From: Candidatus Methanoperedens sp.
GTDB taxonomy: Archaea; Halobacteriota; Methanosarcinia; Methanosarcinales; Methanoperedenaceae
Reading direction: 5' to 3'
Assembly (NCBI GenBank): GCA_026552835.1
Contig: JAPMTY010000059.1
Span: forward strand, 1 to 28,888
Length of the DNA: 28,888 bases
Each line of letters begins with the position of its first letter. Position 1 is the first letter of the stretch. Positions 1-8,678 of this stretch are shown here, piece after piece. The position numbers were made by a program, and so were the translations under genes. The notes beneath the pieces were generated by a model. That model did not search any database. It was not told where the DNA came from and was given only the letters and a program-made list of their open reading frames with translations.

Positions 1-2202
1 ACCATCCTCGAAGCAATCGGATATGTCCTGTTTGACTACCTGCCCTACAAAGATGCAGACTTCCTGCGCCGCGGGGAAAAATCAGGTATGGTTTCTGTTG
101 AAGTTCTCGCAAATAATTTGACTTACATACTTACAAGAAAACTCGGTGGCGAATACAGTGTCAGGGGAGAGAATCTCCATATCACAGGCAAAAAAGACGT
201 TCTTTCCTGGCTCATCAGCAGCATATTCCCTGTATCCACTGAAGATGAGTTGCCGCATATTTTTGAAAACACTATTGGAGTGCCGCAGGGCATGCTGACG
301 GCAGCATTCATGGATACCCCCACAAAAAGAAGAAAGACATTCGATGAGATACTCAAGGTTGACGAGTACAGGAATGCCTACGAAAATCTCAGGAACACGA
401 TGAGCCTGATAGATGAAAGCGTACGGAGCATAGAGAATGACATCGAGAAACTGCGCATCAGGACGGAGAATTATGAGCAAAAAAAGACAGAAAGGGATGA
501 ACTTGGAAAGACCGTTGATGGCATAAAGAAAATCCTGAAGGAGTGCAGCGAGAGCCTGAATACGGCTAAGGGCAGACGGGATGCGCTCAAAAAGCAGAAG
601 GATGCGATGGATAAGCTTGAAAATGAGATAAAACAGGGTCACATAAAAATAGAAGGATTGAAGCAGCTTCTTGAAAAGTCAAAAGACGAGCTTAAGAAAT
701 CCGAAGAAGCACAGAATATCGTTTCCAGCCTTTTGGCGGATAAAGAAAGATACGAAGAAGAGAGAAGGAAACAGGAAAAACTTGAGGGCATGCGAAAAGA
801 ACGTGATGCGCTAAAGGAAAAGTTAAACAAGCTTGGAAATGAACTTGCAGGATTGAATGAAAAACGCATGCGTCTTGAGGCGTTGAAAGCGGAGATAGAA
901 AAGAACGCCTGTGAAAAAACGGCTCTCATACCTCTATCGGAAAAACAGGATGAGCTTGAACAGAAGCTTGAAACCGCAAAAGGGGAACATGCTGTCTCAC
1001 TCAATGAGATTAAGGATATTAAAGGCAGGATGAGCATCGCCGGCACTGAGAACATTTGTCCTGTAATAAAAGGTATACGATGCAGCACAGTGGTGGATTT
1101 CTCTTCATATTTCAGGGAGCAGCTTGCGGACGCACAGAAAAGACTTGGGGCTGCTCAAGAGACAATGAATACCATGAACTCAGAATTAAAGGTTCTGGGC
1201 GACCCGCGAAGTAAAATGAAAGCTCTGGAACTGCTTGCCAAAAAAGGCGCGCATGATGTTGAAAAAATATCCGGGGAAATAGAAAAAACCCCTGAAAAAG
1301 AAAGCGAGGCATCCCTGCTTAAATCTGCACTTGAAAAATACGATTCTTTTGATACTGATTTTAGCGAGGTAAGGAAAAAGCTTGCAGAGCTTGAACCTGT
1401 CTACAAGAAATATGTGCAGAACCAGCCGCTTGCAGGAAAGTCTGCGGAATATAGAAATGAATGCGAGAGGCTTGGAAAAACAATCGTTGAGGAAGAGAAT
1501 ACACTTGCGAGCTCGCAAAAGCTATATGACGGAATGGCTTCAGGTTTTAGTGCAAAGGCGCTAGAAGGCGCCGAACAAGAGTGCGTGGAGCTTGGGGCAA
1601 AAGTTCGCGGTTTTGAGGTGGAAATAAAAGAAAAAGACCGCCAGTTCCTGAAGCTTGATAAAGAGATAGCTGAAATGAAGAGCTATCTTGCAAAGATAAC
1701 TGAATTTGAGACAAAGCTTGAAAACGAGAAGAGGTTTGGGGAATATGCGAAGTTTATCCGCGAAACACTTCGGGATTCGGCGCAGCATATCGTTCTTGAG
1801 CTGATATGTGAGATAAGCGAAGAGGCGAATAGTCTTTACTGCGCTATCATGGATGACTTCTCTCAGGAGTTGCGGTGGAGCGAGGATTACGGGATAATAA
1901 TTACCGAGAGCGGCGAGGAGAAAAATTTCCAGCAGTTAAGCGGTGGTGAGAAAATGGGGGCTGCGCTTGCTCTGCGACTTGCGCTCCTCAAGATGCTTTC
2001 CAACTCGGATTTCGTGTTTCTCGATGAACCCACGCAGAATATGGATGAGATACGAAGAGAGAACCTCTCGGAGCAGATAATGAATATCAAGGGTTTCAAA
2101 CAAATTTTCGTAATATCCCATGATGACACTTTCAATGAAAAATATGGGCATGTTGTGAAAATCGAAAAAACCAATGGCGAAAGCAGGGTTGTGGTGGCGT
2201 AA
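1..2202 (+). CDS. rad50: Rad50 ATPase, 5' end cut by window edge
   Basis: SMC-like ATPase of the Mre11-Rad50 complex, which tethers and processes DNA double-strand breaks. The frame is open from base 1 and reads TILEAIGYVLFDYLPY, the sequence that directly follows the Walker A GxxGxGKS in Rad50, so only about the first 40 residues are missing. The ATG at 88 is internal, not the start. Visible in order (residues counted from base 1): N-terminal lobe with a VPQGMLTAAFMD Q-loop region near 100, a long charged coiled coil at about 120-600, a central hook with two cysteines (1057-1083), the ABC signature LSGGEK at 646-651, Walker B FVFLDEP at about 671-677, and an ISHDD switch motif near the end. 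The hook is CPVIKGIRC (C-x7-C) rather than the usual CxxC, and no other CxxC exists in the visible part. nurA follows after 6 nt, and mre11 is expected upstream (inference). Identification is secure. Confidence 0.95.
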   Translation, partial: TILEAIGYVLFDYLPYKDADFLRRGEKSGMVSVEVLANNLTYILTRKLGGEYSVRGENLHITGKKDVLSWLISSIFPVSTEDELPHIFENTIGVPQGMLTAAFMDTPTKRRKTFDEILKVDEYRNAYENLRNTMSLIDESVRSIENDIEKLRIRTENYEQKKTERDELGKTVDGIKKILKECSESLNTAKGRRDALKKQKDAMDKLENEIKQGHIKIEGLKQLLEKSKDELKKSEEAQNIVSSLLADKERYEEERRKQEKLEGMRKERDALKEKLNKLGNELAGLNEKRMRLEALKAEIEKNACEKTALIPLSEKQDELEQKLETAKGEHAVSLNEIKDIKGRMSIAGTENICPVIKGIRCSTVVDFSSYFREQLADAQKRLGAAQETMNTMNSELKVLGDPRSKMKALELLAKKGAHDVEKISGEIEKTPEKESEASLLKSALEKYDSFDTDFSEVRKKLAELEPVYKKYVQNQPLAGKSAEYRNECERLGKTIVEEENTLASSQKLYDGMASGFSAKALEGAEQECVELGAKVRGFEVEIKEKDRQFLKLDKEIAEMKSYLAKITEFETKLENEKRFGEYAKFIRETLRDSAQHIVLELICEISEEANSLYCAIMDDFSQELRWSEDYGIIITESGEEKNFQQLSGGEKMGAALALRLALLKMLSNSDFVFLDEPTQNMDEIRRENLSEQIMNIKGFKQIFVISHDDTFNEKYGHVVKIEKTNGESRVVVA

Positions 2203-2208
2203 CCCTTT

Positions 2209-3357
2209 ATGATTGACTTAAAAAACATCTCTTTACAGTTTGATGCCAAACTTGATTCTATAATGTCGTACGATGTTGAACGCTCTGAATTGACTATGGA
2301 GTACAGGTCAGAGCTTGAAAAGTTAAAAAACATCGACCTTTCAATGAACGAGCGTCTTCCGCCATACAGCGGCGCGAAATTTCTTGAAACCGGAAAACTC
2401 ATTCATCCTTTCCCTTTTAACTGGAAAAACCGACATGAAGCGATGGAGTGGGTTGATTCTGTGCTTTCAGGTGTTGCAGTGGGGGCTGTTGACGGAAGCC
2501 AGATATATTCGGACAAGAATTTTGAGATTCCTATCGCAGTAATCCAGACCTCAAGCATCTTTAACAGGCATACCGAAAATAGCGATTATAAACAAGAAAT
2601 AGGAGCTTCCATCATCACACCAGGGGAGTTTGAGGCTGCAAGTGTATATTCATTCGGGAGTGAATATGTTGATGCACGCCGTTTTTCAATGGAATGCGAT
2701 ACTATCATACGGCTAATGAAAGCACATGAAAAGCTCTATGTCCTCCTGGATGGCGCCCTTATCCTTTCCCATATAAATGTACTTAACAGGAATATCAGGG
2801 AAATATACATCAATGCAATCGTGAAGCTTCTCTCGGCTTCCAGGGAAACGCGCAATACCATTATCGGTTTTATTGATACAACAATGCCGCGCGATATTAC
2901 TCTTATGATGCATTTTCTCTTCGGTTTAAAAAAGACAAAGCTTTCGGATACGCATCTTTTTTCTCATCTTTTATGGGGAGAAAGGACAGCGGCTTTTCTC
3001 TGCGACAGGGATGACAGACGGGGCGACGTTTCAAGTTCTGTGCTGGATAACTACGGGCTTTTTAAGAATAGCATAGCGTTTTTTTACATGAGGCTGAGTA
3101 ACGGCCTTCCTTCGCGTGTTGAATTCCCTGCATGGATACATGAAAACGAGGATATCGATAAGCTCGCGGATATCATTCGCGCCCAGTGTGTTATCCGGGG
3201 CAATTATCCAGATATACTTATGCGGGCGCATGACGCCGCTGTGATACGGATAGGCGAGCATGACCTTTTTTACGGGATGTTTGATAATTTCTGCAAGGCG
3301 CACGGGATTAAGATTAATAAGAGTGCCAAGCATTTCCATAAGACAATGAGAAGGTGA
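2209..3357 (+). CDS. nurA: NurA family 5'-3' nuclease
   Basis: NurA partners the HerA translocase and, with Mre11-Rad50, resects DNA ends for recombination in archaea. The 382-residue protein carries the family's N-terminal catalytic motif AVDGSQIY (Asp95) and a second acidic motif LYVLLDGALIL (Asp181), two of the RNase-H-like manganese-binding positions. The length is normal for the family. It starts at an ATG 6 nt after the rad50 stop, with a GGTGG stretch inside the end of rad50 as the only ribosome-binding candidate. The next gene starts around its stop, and herA comes after that, so co-transcription is very likely. The functional call rests on the DGS motif and the herA/rad50 context. 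It is not a close match I can recite residue by residue. Confidence 0.9.
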   Translation: MIDLKNISLQFDAKLDSIMSYDVERSELTMEYRSELEKLKNIDLSMNERLPPYSGAKFLETGKLIHPFPFNWKNRHEAMEWVDSVLSGVAVGAVDGSQIYSDKNFEIPIAVIQTSSIFNRHTENSDYKQEIGASIITPGEFEAASVYSFGSEYVDARRFSMECDTIIRLMKAHEKLYVLLDGALILSHINVLNRNIREIYINAIVKLLSASRETRNTIIGFIDTTMPRDITLMMHFLFGLKKTKLSDTHLFSHLLWGERTAAFLCDRDDRRGDVSSSVLDNYGLFKNSIAFFYMRLSNGLPSRVEFPAWIHENEDIDKLADIIRAQCVIRGNYPDILMRAHDAAVIRIGEHDLFYGMFDNFCKAHGIKINKSAKHFHKTMRR

Positions 3358-3362
3358 TTCAA

Positions 3363-3878
3363 ATGGTATTAGGAGACATAATCAGGGTTGATGATGCAAA
3401 CACGTATGTGGTAAAAATACCGCCGGATGCCCGAAAAGAGCGCATAGGCAGGTTCGTTAAAATTGAAAAATATGAAGGAATAATTGTCGGGGTCATTAAT
3501 AACATCACGCATTCGATACGTGAAGACCTGATTCCTTATATCGAGCCTTCAATGCAGCCCAAGTATGCACCTTTTAATGAGGATTTCAGGAGCAGCTATT
3601 ATGTCATTCACGGACTTGGGGTAATGCGTAACGGGAGCGTGGAATACACCATAGACTCGCCGCCTGATGTCAAGGATACCATTGATATTTTGAAACCTGA
3701 AGAATTAAAGCAATTCCACTTCATGAACGGTAAGCCAAGTGTTGCGTATTTTCATACCAGCCGGGATGCACTTCCAAAAAACGTCCTTCTTTCCATGATT
3801 GGCCAGGTTGAGGCAGGATTCCCCGAATGCAGCGCGATGTTAAAGCTTGTTCGTAAATATATTGAGAGGGAAACATGA
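3363..3878 (+). CDS. small HAS-barrel-like protein of the herA-nurA cluster
   Basis: Unnamed protein of 171 residues between nurA and herA. I chose the ATG at 3363 because GGTGAT (3353-3358) sits 4 nt before it; an in-frame GTG at 3354 overlaps the nurA stop and is the alternative. The stop overlaps the herA ATG (ATGA at 3875). The N-terminal 60 residues (GDIIRVDDANTYVV, then RIGRFVKIEKYEGIIVGVINNI) follow the pattern of a HAS barrel, the small beta-barrel at the N-terminus of HerA: a polar strand, then GxxVxIE, then GxIVGxVxxI. The C-terminal half is predicted mixed or helical (VLLSMIGQVEAGFPECSAMLKLVRKYIE) with no catalytic motif I recognise. It has no signal peptide or membrane segment. 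A structural or regulatory subunit of the HerA-NurA machine is inferred from position and fold pattern only. Confidence 0.75.
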   Translation: MVLGDIIRVDDANTYVVKIPPDARKERIGRFVKIEKYEGIIVGVINNITHSIREDLIPYIEPSMQPKYAPFNEDFRSSYYVIHGLGVMRNGSVEYTIDSPPDVKDTIDILKPEELKQFHFMNGKPSVAYFHTSRDALPKNVLLSMIGQVEAGFPECSAMLKLVRKYIERET

Positions 3879-5443
3879 TCGGTACTGTCAACTATTCGGA
3901 TGAGGAAGGATTCACCTTCATATCGGATGAGCGGCTGCCGGCCGGTATGTTCGCATGCTATCATGAAACGGGTAAGAAAATCCTGTGCAGGGTAAAACAT
4001 GGCGAGCCCCTGAACCAATATCCGCAGGAGTTCCTTCTGGATAATGAACTTGATGCTGATGAGATTTCGGGATTTTACGGCCTTGACCCGGCGGATTTCA
4101 AATACTACACTTATTCAGCCGCTGTTGTCGGTTATTTTGATGCGACGATGGGTGAGTTCATTAATCCGAGAACAAATCCCTCCTGCGGCGCAAAAATAGA
4201 GCGCGCAGGAACAGATGTCCTGAAAGACATCAGTAAAGTAAAGGCTGGCGCCACTGGCTCTGCCTTTGTGGGAAATGTTTTTGGAGAGGATACGGAAATT
4301 GTGTTATCTGTGAGGGATATTGTTAGCCAGCATGTGTCGGTTATCGCCTCTACCGGCGCGGGAAAATCGTACACTGTGGGAGTCCTGGTCGAGGAATTAC
4401 TTAAGCCCTATAACATGGCACCTGTCCTGATTTTTGACCCGCACGGTGAATATTCTACGCTAAGCGAAATACAGAACATGCAGGAGTTCATCACGCCATC
4501 GTATCGCCCAAAGGTTAAAACTGTGAAACCTGAGACTATAAAAATAAGGATAAGTGACCTTTCAGTTAGCGATTTTATCAGCATAATGGACGACGGGACA
4601 ATGTCGGATAAGATGAAGACGCTCTTTCGGTCTGCATATCACAATCTCAAAAACAACAGCAAGAAAAAGTTCACCCGGAATGAATTGAAGCAGGAGATAG
4701 AAGCCTTGCGGGATTCCTCGAATGAGTCCACGATAGAGGGCATCTTGTGGCGGTTCGGGAAAATGTACGGCTCCATATTCGATGATTTCCAGACCATTCC
4801 GCTTGCAGATTATTTCAAAGTCGGGCAGCTTACAATAATGGACGTCTCAGGTATTGAAGAAGGATTCCAGCAGTTAATTGCATCGGTAATGCTTCGGCGC
4901 CTGTTCGATGCACGGGAAGGTACAGAGAACAACAAGTACAATGAATCCCATGTGGACAAATTCCTTCCCTATCCTGTTTTTGTCGTCATCGAGGAGGCGC
5001 ACAGGTTCGCGCCCCACAGCGGCGAGGCTAAATCTAAGGGTATCCTCAAGACCATACTTTCAGAAGGCAGGAAGTTCGGTGTGGGCGTATGTCTTGTCTC
5101 ACAGCGCCCGAGTAAATTAGACGCGGATTCTCTCTCGCAGTGCATGACACAGATAACGATGCGGATAATCAACCCCACAGACCAGCAGCAGATTGCGCAG
5201 AGCATCGAGTCTGCGAGCAGGGACATGATTTCAGAGCTTCCATCGCTTGCGAAAGGCCAGGCGATAATTTCAGGGGTTGCGATAAATACCCCGACACTTG
5301 TCAGGATAAGAAAGAGGCTAACGAGCGATACGAAGGGCAGGAGCAAGGATGCCCCGGCGATGTGGCAGGCGCAGAGGAAGTACGAGGAGATGCATGAGGA
5401 GCCGGAAGTGAGGGCGGATGAGGAGATGGACGTGGGGGTTTGA
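3875..5443 (+). CDS. herA: HerA hexameric DNA translocase/helicase
   Basis: FtsK-like ring ATPase that drives NurA in DNA-end resection. The 522-residue protein has an N-terminal HAS-barrel-like region (about 1-110), Walker A STGAGKS (159-165), the HerA-typical FDPHGEY shortly after it, Walker B VVIEEAHRFAP with the double glutamate at 373-374, the LSEGRKFGVGV stretch, and the sensor-like SQRPS at 409-413. The tail is acidic and probably disordered. The start codon overlaps the preceding stop (ATGA) with GAGAGG just upstream. This is the last gene of the plus-strand cluster; it converges on ruvB with 63 nt between the stops. Length and motif order are normal for archaeal HerA. Confidence 0.95.
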   Translation: MIGTVNYSDEEGFTFISDERLPAGMFACYHETGKKILCRVKHGEPLNQYPQEFLLDNELDADEISGFYGLDPADFKYYTYSAAVVGYFDATMGEFINPRTNPSCGAKIERAGTDVLKDISKVKAGATGSAFVGNVFGEDTEIVLSVRDIVSQHVSVIASTGAGKSYTVGVLVEELLKPYNMAPVLIFDPHGEYSTLSEIQNMQEFITPSYRPKVKTVKPETIKIRISDLSVSDFISIMDDGTMSDKMKTLFRSAYHNLKNNSKKKFTRNELKQEIEALRDSSNESTIEGILWRFGKMYGSIFDDFQTIPLADYFKVGQLTIMDVSGIEEGFQQLIASVMLRRLFDAREGTENNKYNESHVDKFLPYPVFVVIEEAHRFAPHSGEAKSKGILKTILSEGRKFGVGVCLVSQRPSKLDADSLSQCMTQITMRIINPTDQQQIAQSIESASRDMISELPSLAKGQAIISGVAINTPTLVRIRKRLTSDTKGRSKDAPAMWQAQRKYEEMHEEPEVRADEEMDVGV

Positions 5444-5450
5444 ATTAAAT

Positions 5451-5480
5451 CTTTGCGAACTCTGCGCCTTTGCGGTGAAA
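5451..5480. repeat. interspersed CTTTGCG/CTCTGCG-type short repeat
   Basis: The 63-nt gap between the converging herA and ruvB stops contains three near-copies of an 8-base word (CTTTGCGA, CTCTGCGC, CTTTGCGG) followed by TGAAA. Words of this type recur as non-coding repeats in many bacterial and archaeal genomes. No strong hairpin is formed here. Called from the pattern only. Confidence 0.45.
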
Positions 5481-5506
5481 CCCGCGCCCAATTCTGCAAT
5501 ATCTCA

Positions 5507-6496
5507 CTAAATTCCAAGATGTCCCTTTGCCGCAGGCGTTGTCTCCCGCCCCTGCGGAGTCCGTTTTATAAACCCTATCTGGATAAGATAAGGCTCATAA
5601 ACTTCCTCAATCGTCCTTACCTCTTCGCCGACTGATATTGCAATTGTCTTGACGCCCACAGGACCTCCCCCAAAATCCCCTGAAATTATAGTAAGGATGC
5701 GCCTGTCAAGCTCATCCAGCCCGAGCCTGTCGATTCCCAGCATGGTTAACGCTGCATCCGCGACATCCTGCGTGATTTTTCCCTCTGCCCTCACGAGAGC
5801 AAAATCCCATACGCGCCGAAGCAGCCTGTTGGCGATGCGCGGTGTCCCGCGGCTTCGCCTTGCAATCTCAAGCGCCCCTTCCTCTGTTGTCGGGATTTTC
5901 AGGATGGATGCGCTTCTTGATACAACTTCCACAAGTTCAGGCACTGAATAAAGGTTAAGCCGCGATGTGAAACCGAACCTATCCCTGAACGGCGAGCCAA
6001 GAAGTCCCACCCTGGTTGTGGCGCCGATGAGAGTGAAATGTTCAAGGGTGAGTTTGATGGAGCGGGCGCTCGGTCCCTCGCCTATCATGACGTCTATTTC
6101 GTAATCCTCCATCGCAGGATACAGGATTTCTTCAATAACAGAGTTCAGGCGGTGGATTTCATCGATGAAGAGAATGTCTCCTTTCTTGAGCGTCGTCAGT
6201 ATTGCCGCAAGGTCTCCCGGTTTTTCAAGCACGGGTCCTGAAGTGCTTTTTATATCCGAGCCCATCTCGTGCGCAATTATGTGGGCAAGCGTTGTTTTCC
6301 CAAGGCCGGGGGGTCCTGAAAACAGGACGTGGTCGAGCGGTTCATCCCTTTTTTTTGAAGCTTCGATAAATATTTTGAGCGAATCCTTTAGCGCTTTCTG
6401 CCCGATAAATTCAGAAAGCCTTGTCGGGCGGATGGTTGTATCTTCCTTTTCTTCGTTTAGCGATACCGGCGCTATTATTCTTTCTTCCATGTTCAT
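5507..6496 (-). CDS. ruvB: RuvB Holliday-junction branch-migration ATPase
   Basis: Hexameric AAA+ motor that, with RuvA, drives branch migration of Holliday junctions. The 329-residue protein is full length: N-terminal [11 protein letters not shown], Walker A GPPGLGKT (61-68), Walker B DEIH (112-115), sensor 1 GATTR (158-162), RDRFG with the arginine-finger region (171-175), sensor 2 [12 protein letters not shown], and the C-terminal winged helix ending near TPAAKGHLG. The start ATG overlaps the ruvA stop by 4 nt, so the two are translationally coupled. A second in-frame ATG lies two codons in. The protein is clearly bacterial in type. Archaea normally resolve junctions with Hjc and Hel308/Hjm, so acquisition from a bacterium is likely (inference). 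All motifs are intact and I see no sign of decay. Confidence 0.97.
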   Translation of the reverse strand: MNMEERIIAPVSLNEEKEDTTIRPTRLSEFIGQKALKDSLKIFIEASKKRDEPLDHVLFSGPPGLGKTTLAHIIAHEMGSDIKSTSGPVLEKPGDLAAILTTLKKGDILFIDEIHRLNSVIEEILYPAMEDYEIDVMIGEGPSARSIKLTLEHFTLIGATTRVGLLGSPFRDRFGFTSRLNLYSVPELVEVVSRSASILKIPTTEEGALEIARRSRGTPRIANRLLRRVWDFALVRAEGKITQDVADAALTMLGIDRLGLDELDRRILTIISGDFGGGPVGVKTIAISVGEEVRTIEEVYEPYLIQIGFIKRTPQGRETTPAAKGHLGI

Positions 6497-7077
6497 TCTT
6501 TCAATTTCAAAAGCGCTGCCTTAATCAATGCCTCAATCGTGCGTTCTTTTATATCAGCCGATACGGTTTCCACCGCTTCCTGCGCCTGGCGCTGCCCGAA
6601 TCCGAGAGAAACAAGAGCGCTAACCGCGTCGTAATTGATATTGCTTGTACCTGTGAAAACAAATCCTTCCATTTTCTTTTTCATTTTGTCCCTGAGTTCA
6701 AGTATCAGCCTTTTGGCATTTTTAGTTCCAACGCCCGAAATACTGGTAAGGACTTTTTCATCCTCGCGGAAAATTGCAGACGCAAGCTCCTCAATTTTTA
6801 TCTGGGACAATATGTTCATTGCGATTTGGGGGCCTATTCTTGTCACGCTGATAAGGAGCCTGAACATTTCAAGCTCGCTTGGGCTTGTGAAACCGTAAAG
6901 GGTGAGCGCATCCTCCCTGACATTGAGATGGGTGTACAGTTTTACCTTTTCTTTTTTATTGATAAGTTCCAACGCTTCCGGCTTTGTAACATTGACCTGA
7001 TAGCCTATTCCTCCCACATCGATAACCACAAAAGTTTCACTGCACTGCGCTATATCACCGTAAATATGCGAAATCAT
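6493..7077 (-). CDS. ruvA: RuvA Holliday-junction-binding subunit
   Basis: Junction-recognition subunit of the RuvAB branch-migration complex. The 194 residues match the family length. Domain I is an OB fold beginning MISHIYGDI and containing [14 protein letters not shown] strands (about 1-63). Domain II holds two helix-hairpin-helix motifs, [14 protein letters not shown] (77-90) and [17 protein letters not shown] (112-128). A flexible linker (about 133-148) is followed by domain III, a three-helix RuvB-binding module with [16 protein letters not shown] (153-169). Upstream is a T/A-rich stretch including TTTAAATATAA about 14-24 nt before the ATG and no clear Shine-Dalgarno, so the transcript may be leaderless or nearly so. 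It heads the ruvA-ruvB pair. Confidence 0.96.
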   Translation of the reverse strand: MISHIYGDIAQCSETFVVIDVGGIGYQVNVTKPEALELINKKEKVKLYTHLNVREDALTLYGFTSPSELEMFRLLISVTRIGPQIAMNILSQIKIEELASAIFREDEKVLTSISGVGTKNAKRLILELRDKMKKKMEGFVFTGTSNINYDAVSALVSLGFGQRQAQEAVETVSADIKERTIEALIKAALLKLKE

Positions 7078-7256
7078 CTATTATCTCATTATATTTAAAT
7101 TAAGTCTGAAATTATATAATTAATCATATCTTCTATACATGCCTGTCTTAAAAGCTATATTGTCAAATCGTGTATTTTTAGTTTCGTTTTTAGAACAAGA
7201 TAAATTCAATGAGTTTTAAAGTTCAATCATAAATATGCCGAAAGCTCTTCTCGTTA

Positions 7257-8036
7257 TTAACTCAGACTGTCAACTTCTATGAAATTATATTCAACCGGTT
7301 GATAACCCTGAATCAACAACCGCAAAGTTACATTAGTATTATTAATGAAATGCGTTCTTTCATTCGTAAAGCTATATGAGCTGCCCTCGCTTTCAAGGAT
7401 AATGGTTTTTTCTTCAAGTACCTGCACACCATTAATAATCTGGGCCGAAATCGACAAAGGAGCATTCCGTTGGTTAATTATCTGTACCTGCAATGAACTA
7501 AGTTCATATTTTTCCGGTCCCCAATACGCAGGTTTTGTCATTCGTGCATCCACATAGAGAGCGCCCGGTGGCAGTTGTGGCGTCAACGATATTGTATTAG
7601 TGGGAATTATTGCCTGAGCCTCTACGATGATAGTGCCATTTAAGCTCTGGTTTTGTTCAAGGTAGAACGTATAAGTTCCAGGTTTTTTGAATATATATCG
7701 ATATTGCTGGTGATAGTCCAATAATTGTGCATCAAAAAGCCTATCATTACTGACAATGGTAACAGTATCAGCATAATAATTATCCCACACGATTTCATCT
7801 CCAGCATTGATTGTTGCAATATTGGGAATAAAACCTCTTTTGCTATCCAATCTCACAAGCGTCTGATTACCTGTTGGCGTAGCCTCAGGAAATGGGGTTA
7901 TCGTTACAAGTGGTGTGGCTGTTACTGTTGGGGTGGAGGTTGGTGTTGGTGTACTTTCCTGTTTCCCTGTACATCCCGAAAAAAGAATTGCCAGCCCAAT
8001 GAAGGCTAGAAGAATAATCGTTTTAAATTGTCCCAT
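7257..8036 (-). CDS. cupredoxin-fold lipoprotein without copper ligands
   Basis: Secreted, lipid-anchored protein of 259 residues. It has a signal peptide with lipobox LFSGC (Cys22), then a Thr/Pro-rich spacer (about 28-55), then a plastocyanin-like domain (about 60-140) with the family landmarks GFIPNIATINAGDEIVW, LFDAQLLDYHQQYRYIF and PGTYTFYLEQNQSLNGTIIV. A working type 1 copper site needs His before TVT plus Cys-x-x-His-x(4)-Met after GTYTY; here those positions are Asp, Leu, Asn and Leu, so copper is probably not bound. The last 120 residues form a second beta-rich region with several NxT/NxS sequons. It lies between ruvC and ruvA on the same strand but is separated from both by 150-180 nt, so it may be its own unit. 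CGGCGATGAT directly precedes the ATG. Function unknown. Confidence 0.85.
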   Translation of the reverse strand: MGQFKTIILLAFIGLAILFSGCTGKQESTPTPTSTPTVTATPLVTITPFPEATPTGNQTLVRLDSKRGFIPNIATINAGDEIVWDNYYADTVTIVSNDRLFDAQLLDYHQQYRYIFKKPGTYTFYLEQNQSLNGTIIVEAQAIIPTNTISLTPQLPPGALYVDARMTKPAYWGPEKYELSSLQVQIINQRNAPLSISAQIINGVQVLEEKTIILESEGSSYSFTNERTHFINNTNVTLRLLIQGYQPVEYNFIEVDSLS

Positions 8037-8189
8037 ATCATCGCCGGGTTAAATCATTTTGTTTTAAGATAAAGTTGCCGATATTATTCTCGTTGAAACA
8101 GAGCCGTTTACCTCTAACTCCATCCAGTTAAAAGTAAAGTAAGGTATGATGTATTTAACATACTCTCCCTTTGCTTTTTTTCATGCTGC

Positions 8190-8678
8190 TTAAGGGTGAT
8201 ATAATCGAGTAGCCATTATATTTATATGACACAAGGCAATCGAAAGCCCGTCCGCCGCATCATCCGGTCTTGGTATCTCGTCTAAGTTCAACAGCCTCTT
8301 AATCATCTCCTGCATCTGTTTTTTATCAGCCCGCCCTGAACCTGTTATTGCCTGCTTGACTTCGTTCGGGGTATATTCAAATACGGGAATATGATTTTGT
8401 TCTGCAGCCAGGACTATAACGCCTCTTGCTTCACTAACGCTCATGGCGTTTGTAACATTCTTATTGAAAAAAAGTCTCTCAACCACCACTGCTGATGGTA
8501 AGTATTTCACAAAAAGCTCGTTGACCTCTGTGTATATTTCCAGAAGACGCTGGGGAGATTGTTTTTCAGCCGATGTCCGAATGGCGCCATAGCTTACAGG
8601 AGTTATATTGTTTTTCTCAGTTCGTATGACGCCGAAGCCCACTGTCGCAAGCCCGGGGTCGATTCCGATAACAATCAT
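8190..8678 (-). CDS. ruvC: RuvC Holliday-junction resolvase
   Basis: Dimeric endonuclease that cuts Holliday junctions symmetrically. The 162 residues match the family. The RNase-H-type acidic tetrad is complete: Asp7 in GIDPGLATVGFG, Glu67 in VVVERLFF, and Asp140/Asp143 in DDAADGLSIALCH. FFNKNVTNAMSVSEARGV and TPNEVKQAITGSGRADKKQM, the conserved DNA-contact segments, are also present. Its start lies opposite the flavodoxin gene across a 170-nt divergent promoter region. With ruvA and ruvB about 1.1 kb downstream on the same strand, the window encodes a whole RuvABC resolvasome in an otherwise archaeal context. No Hjc is visible in this window. Confidence 0.96.
   Translation of the reverse strand: MIVIGIDPGLATVGFGVIRTEKNNITPVSYGAIRTSAEKQSPQRLLEIYTEVNELFVKYLPSAVVVERLFFNKNVTNAMSVSEARGVIVLAAEQNHIPVFEYTPNEVKQAITGSGRADKKQMQEMIKRLLNLDEIPRPDDAADGLSIALCHINIMATRLYHP

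Noticed and set aside
82..642. Long open frame antisense to rad50 (and similar antisense frames at 1887-2402, 4969-5517 and 10080-10607)
   Set aside because: The translations are Leu/Ser/Phe-rich mirror images of the codon bias of the real genes; no domain, ribosome-binding site or promoter supports them.
6421..7098. Plus-strand open frame of 225 codons over ruvA
   Set aside because: Lies wholly opposite a motif-complete ruvA and the ruvB start; its translation is Phe/Cys-rich with no recognisable pattern.
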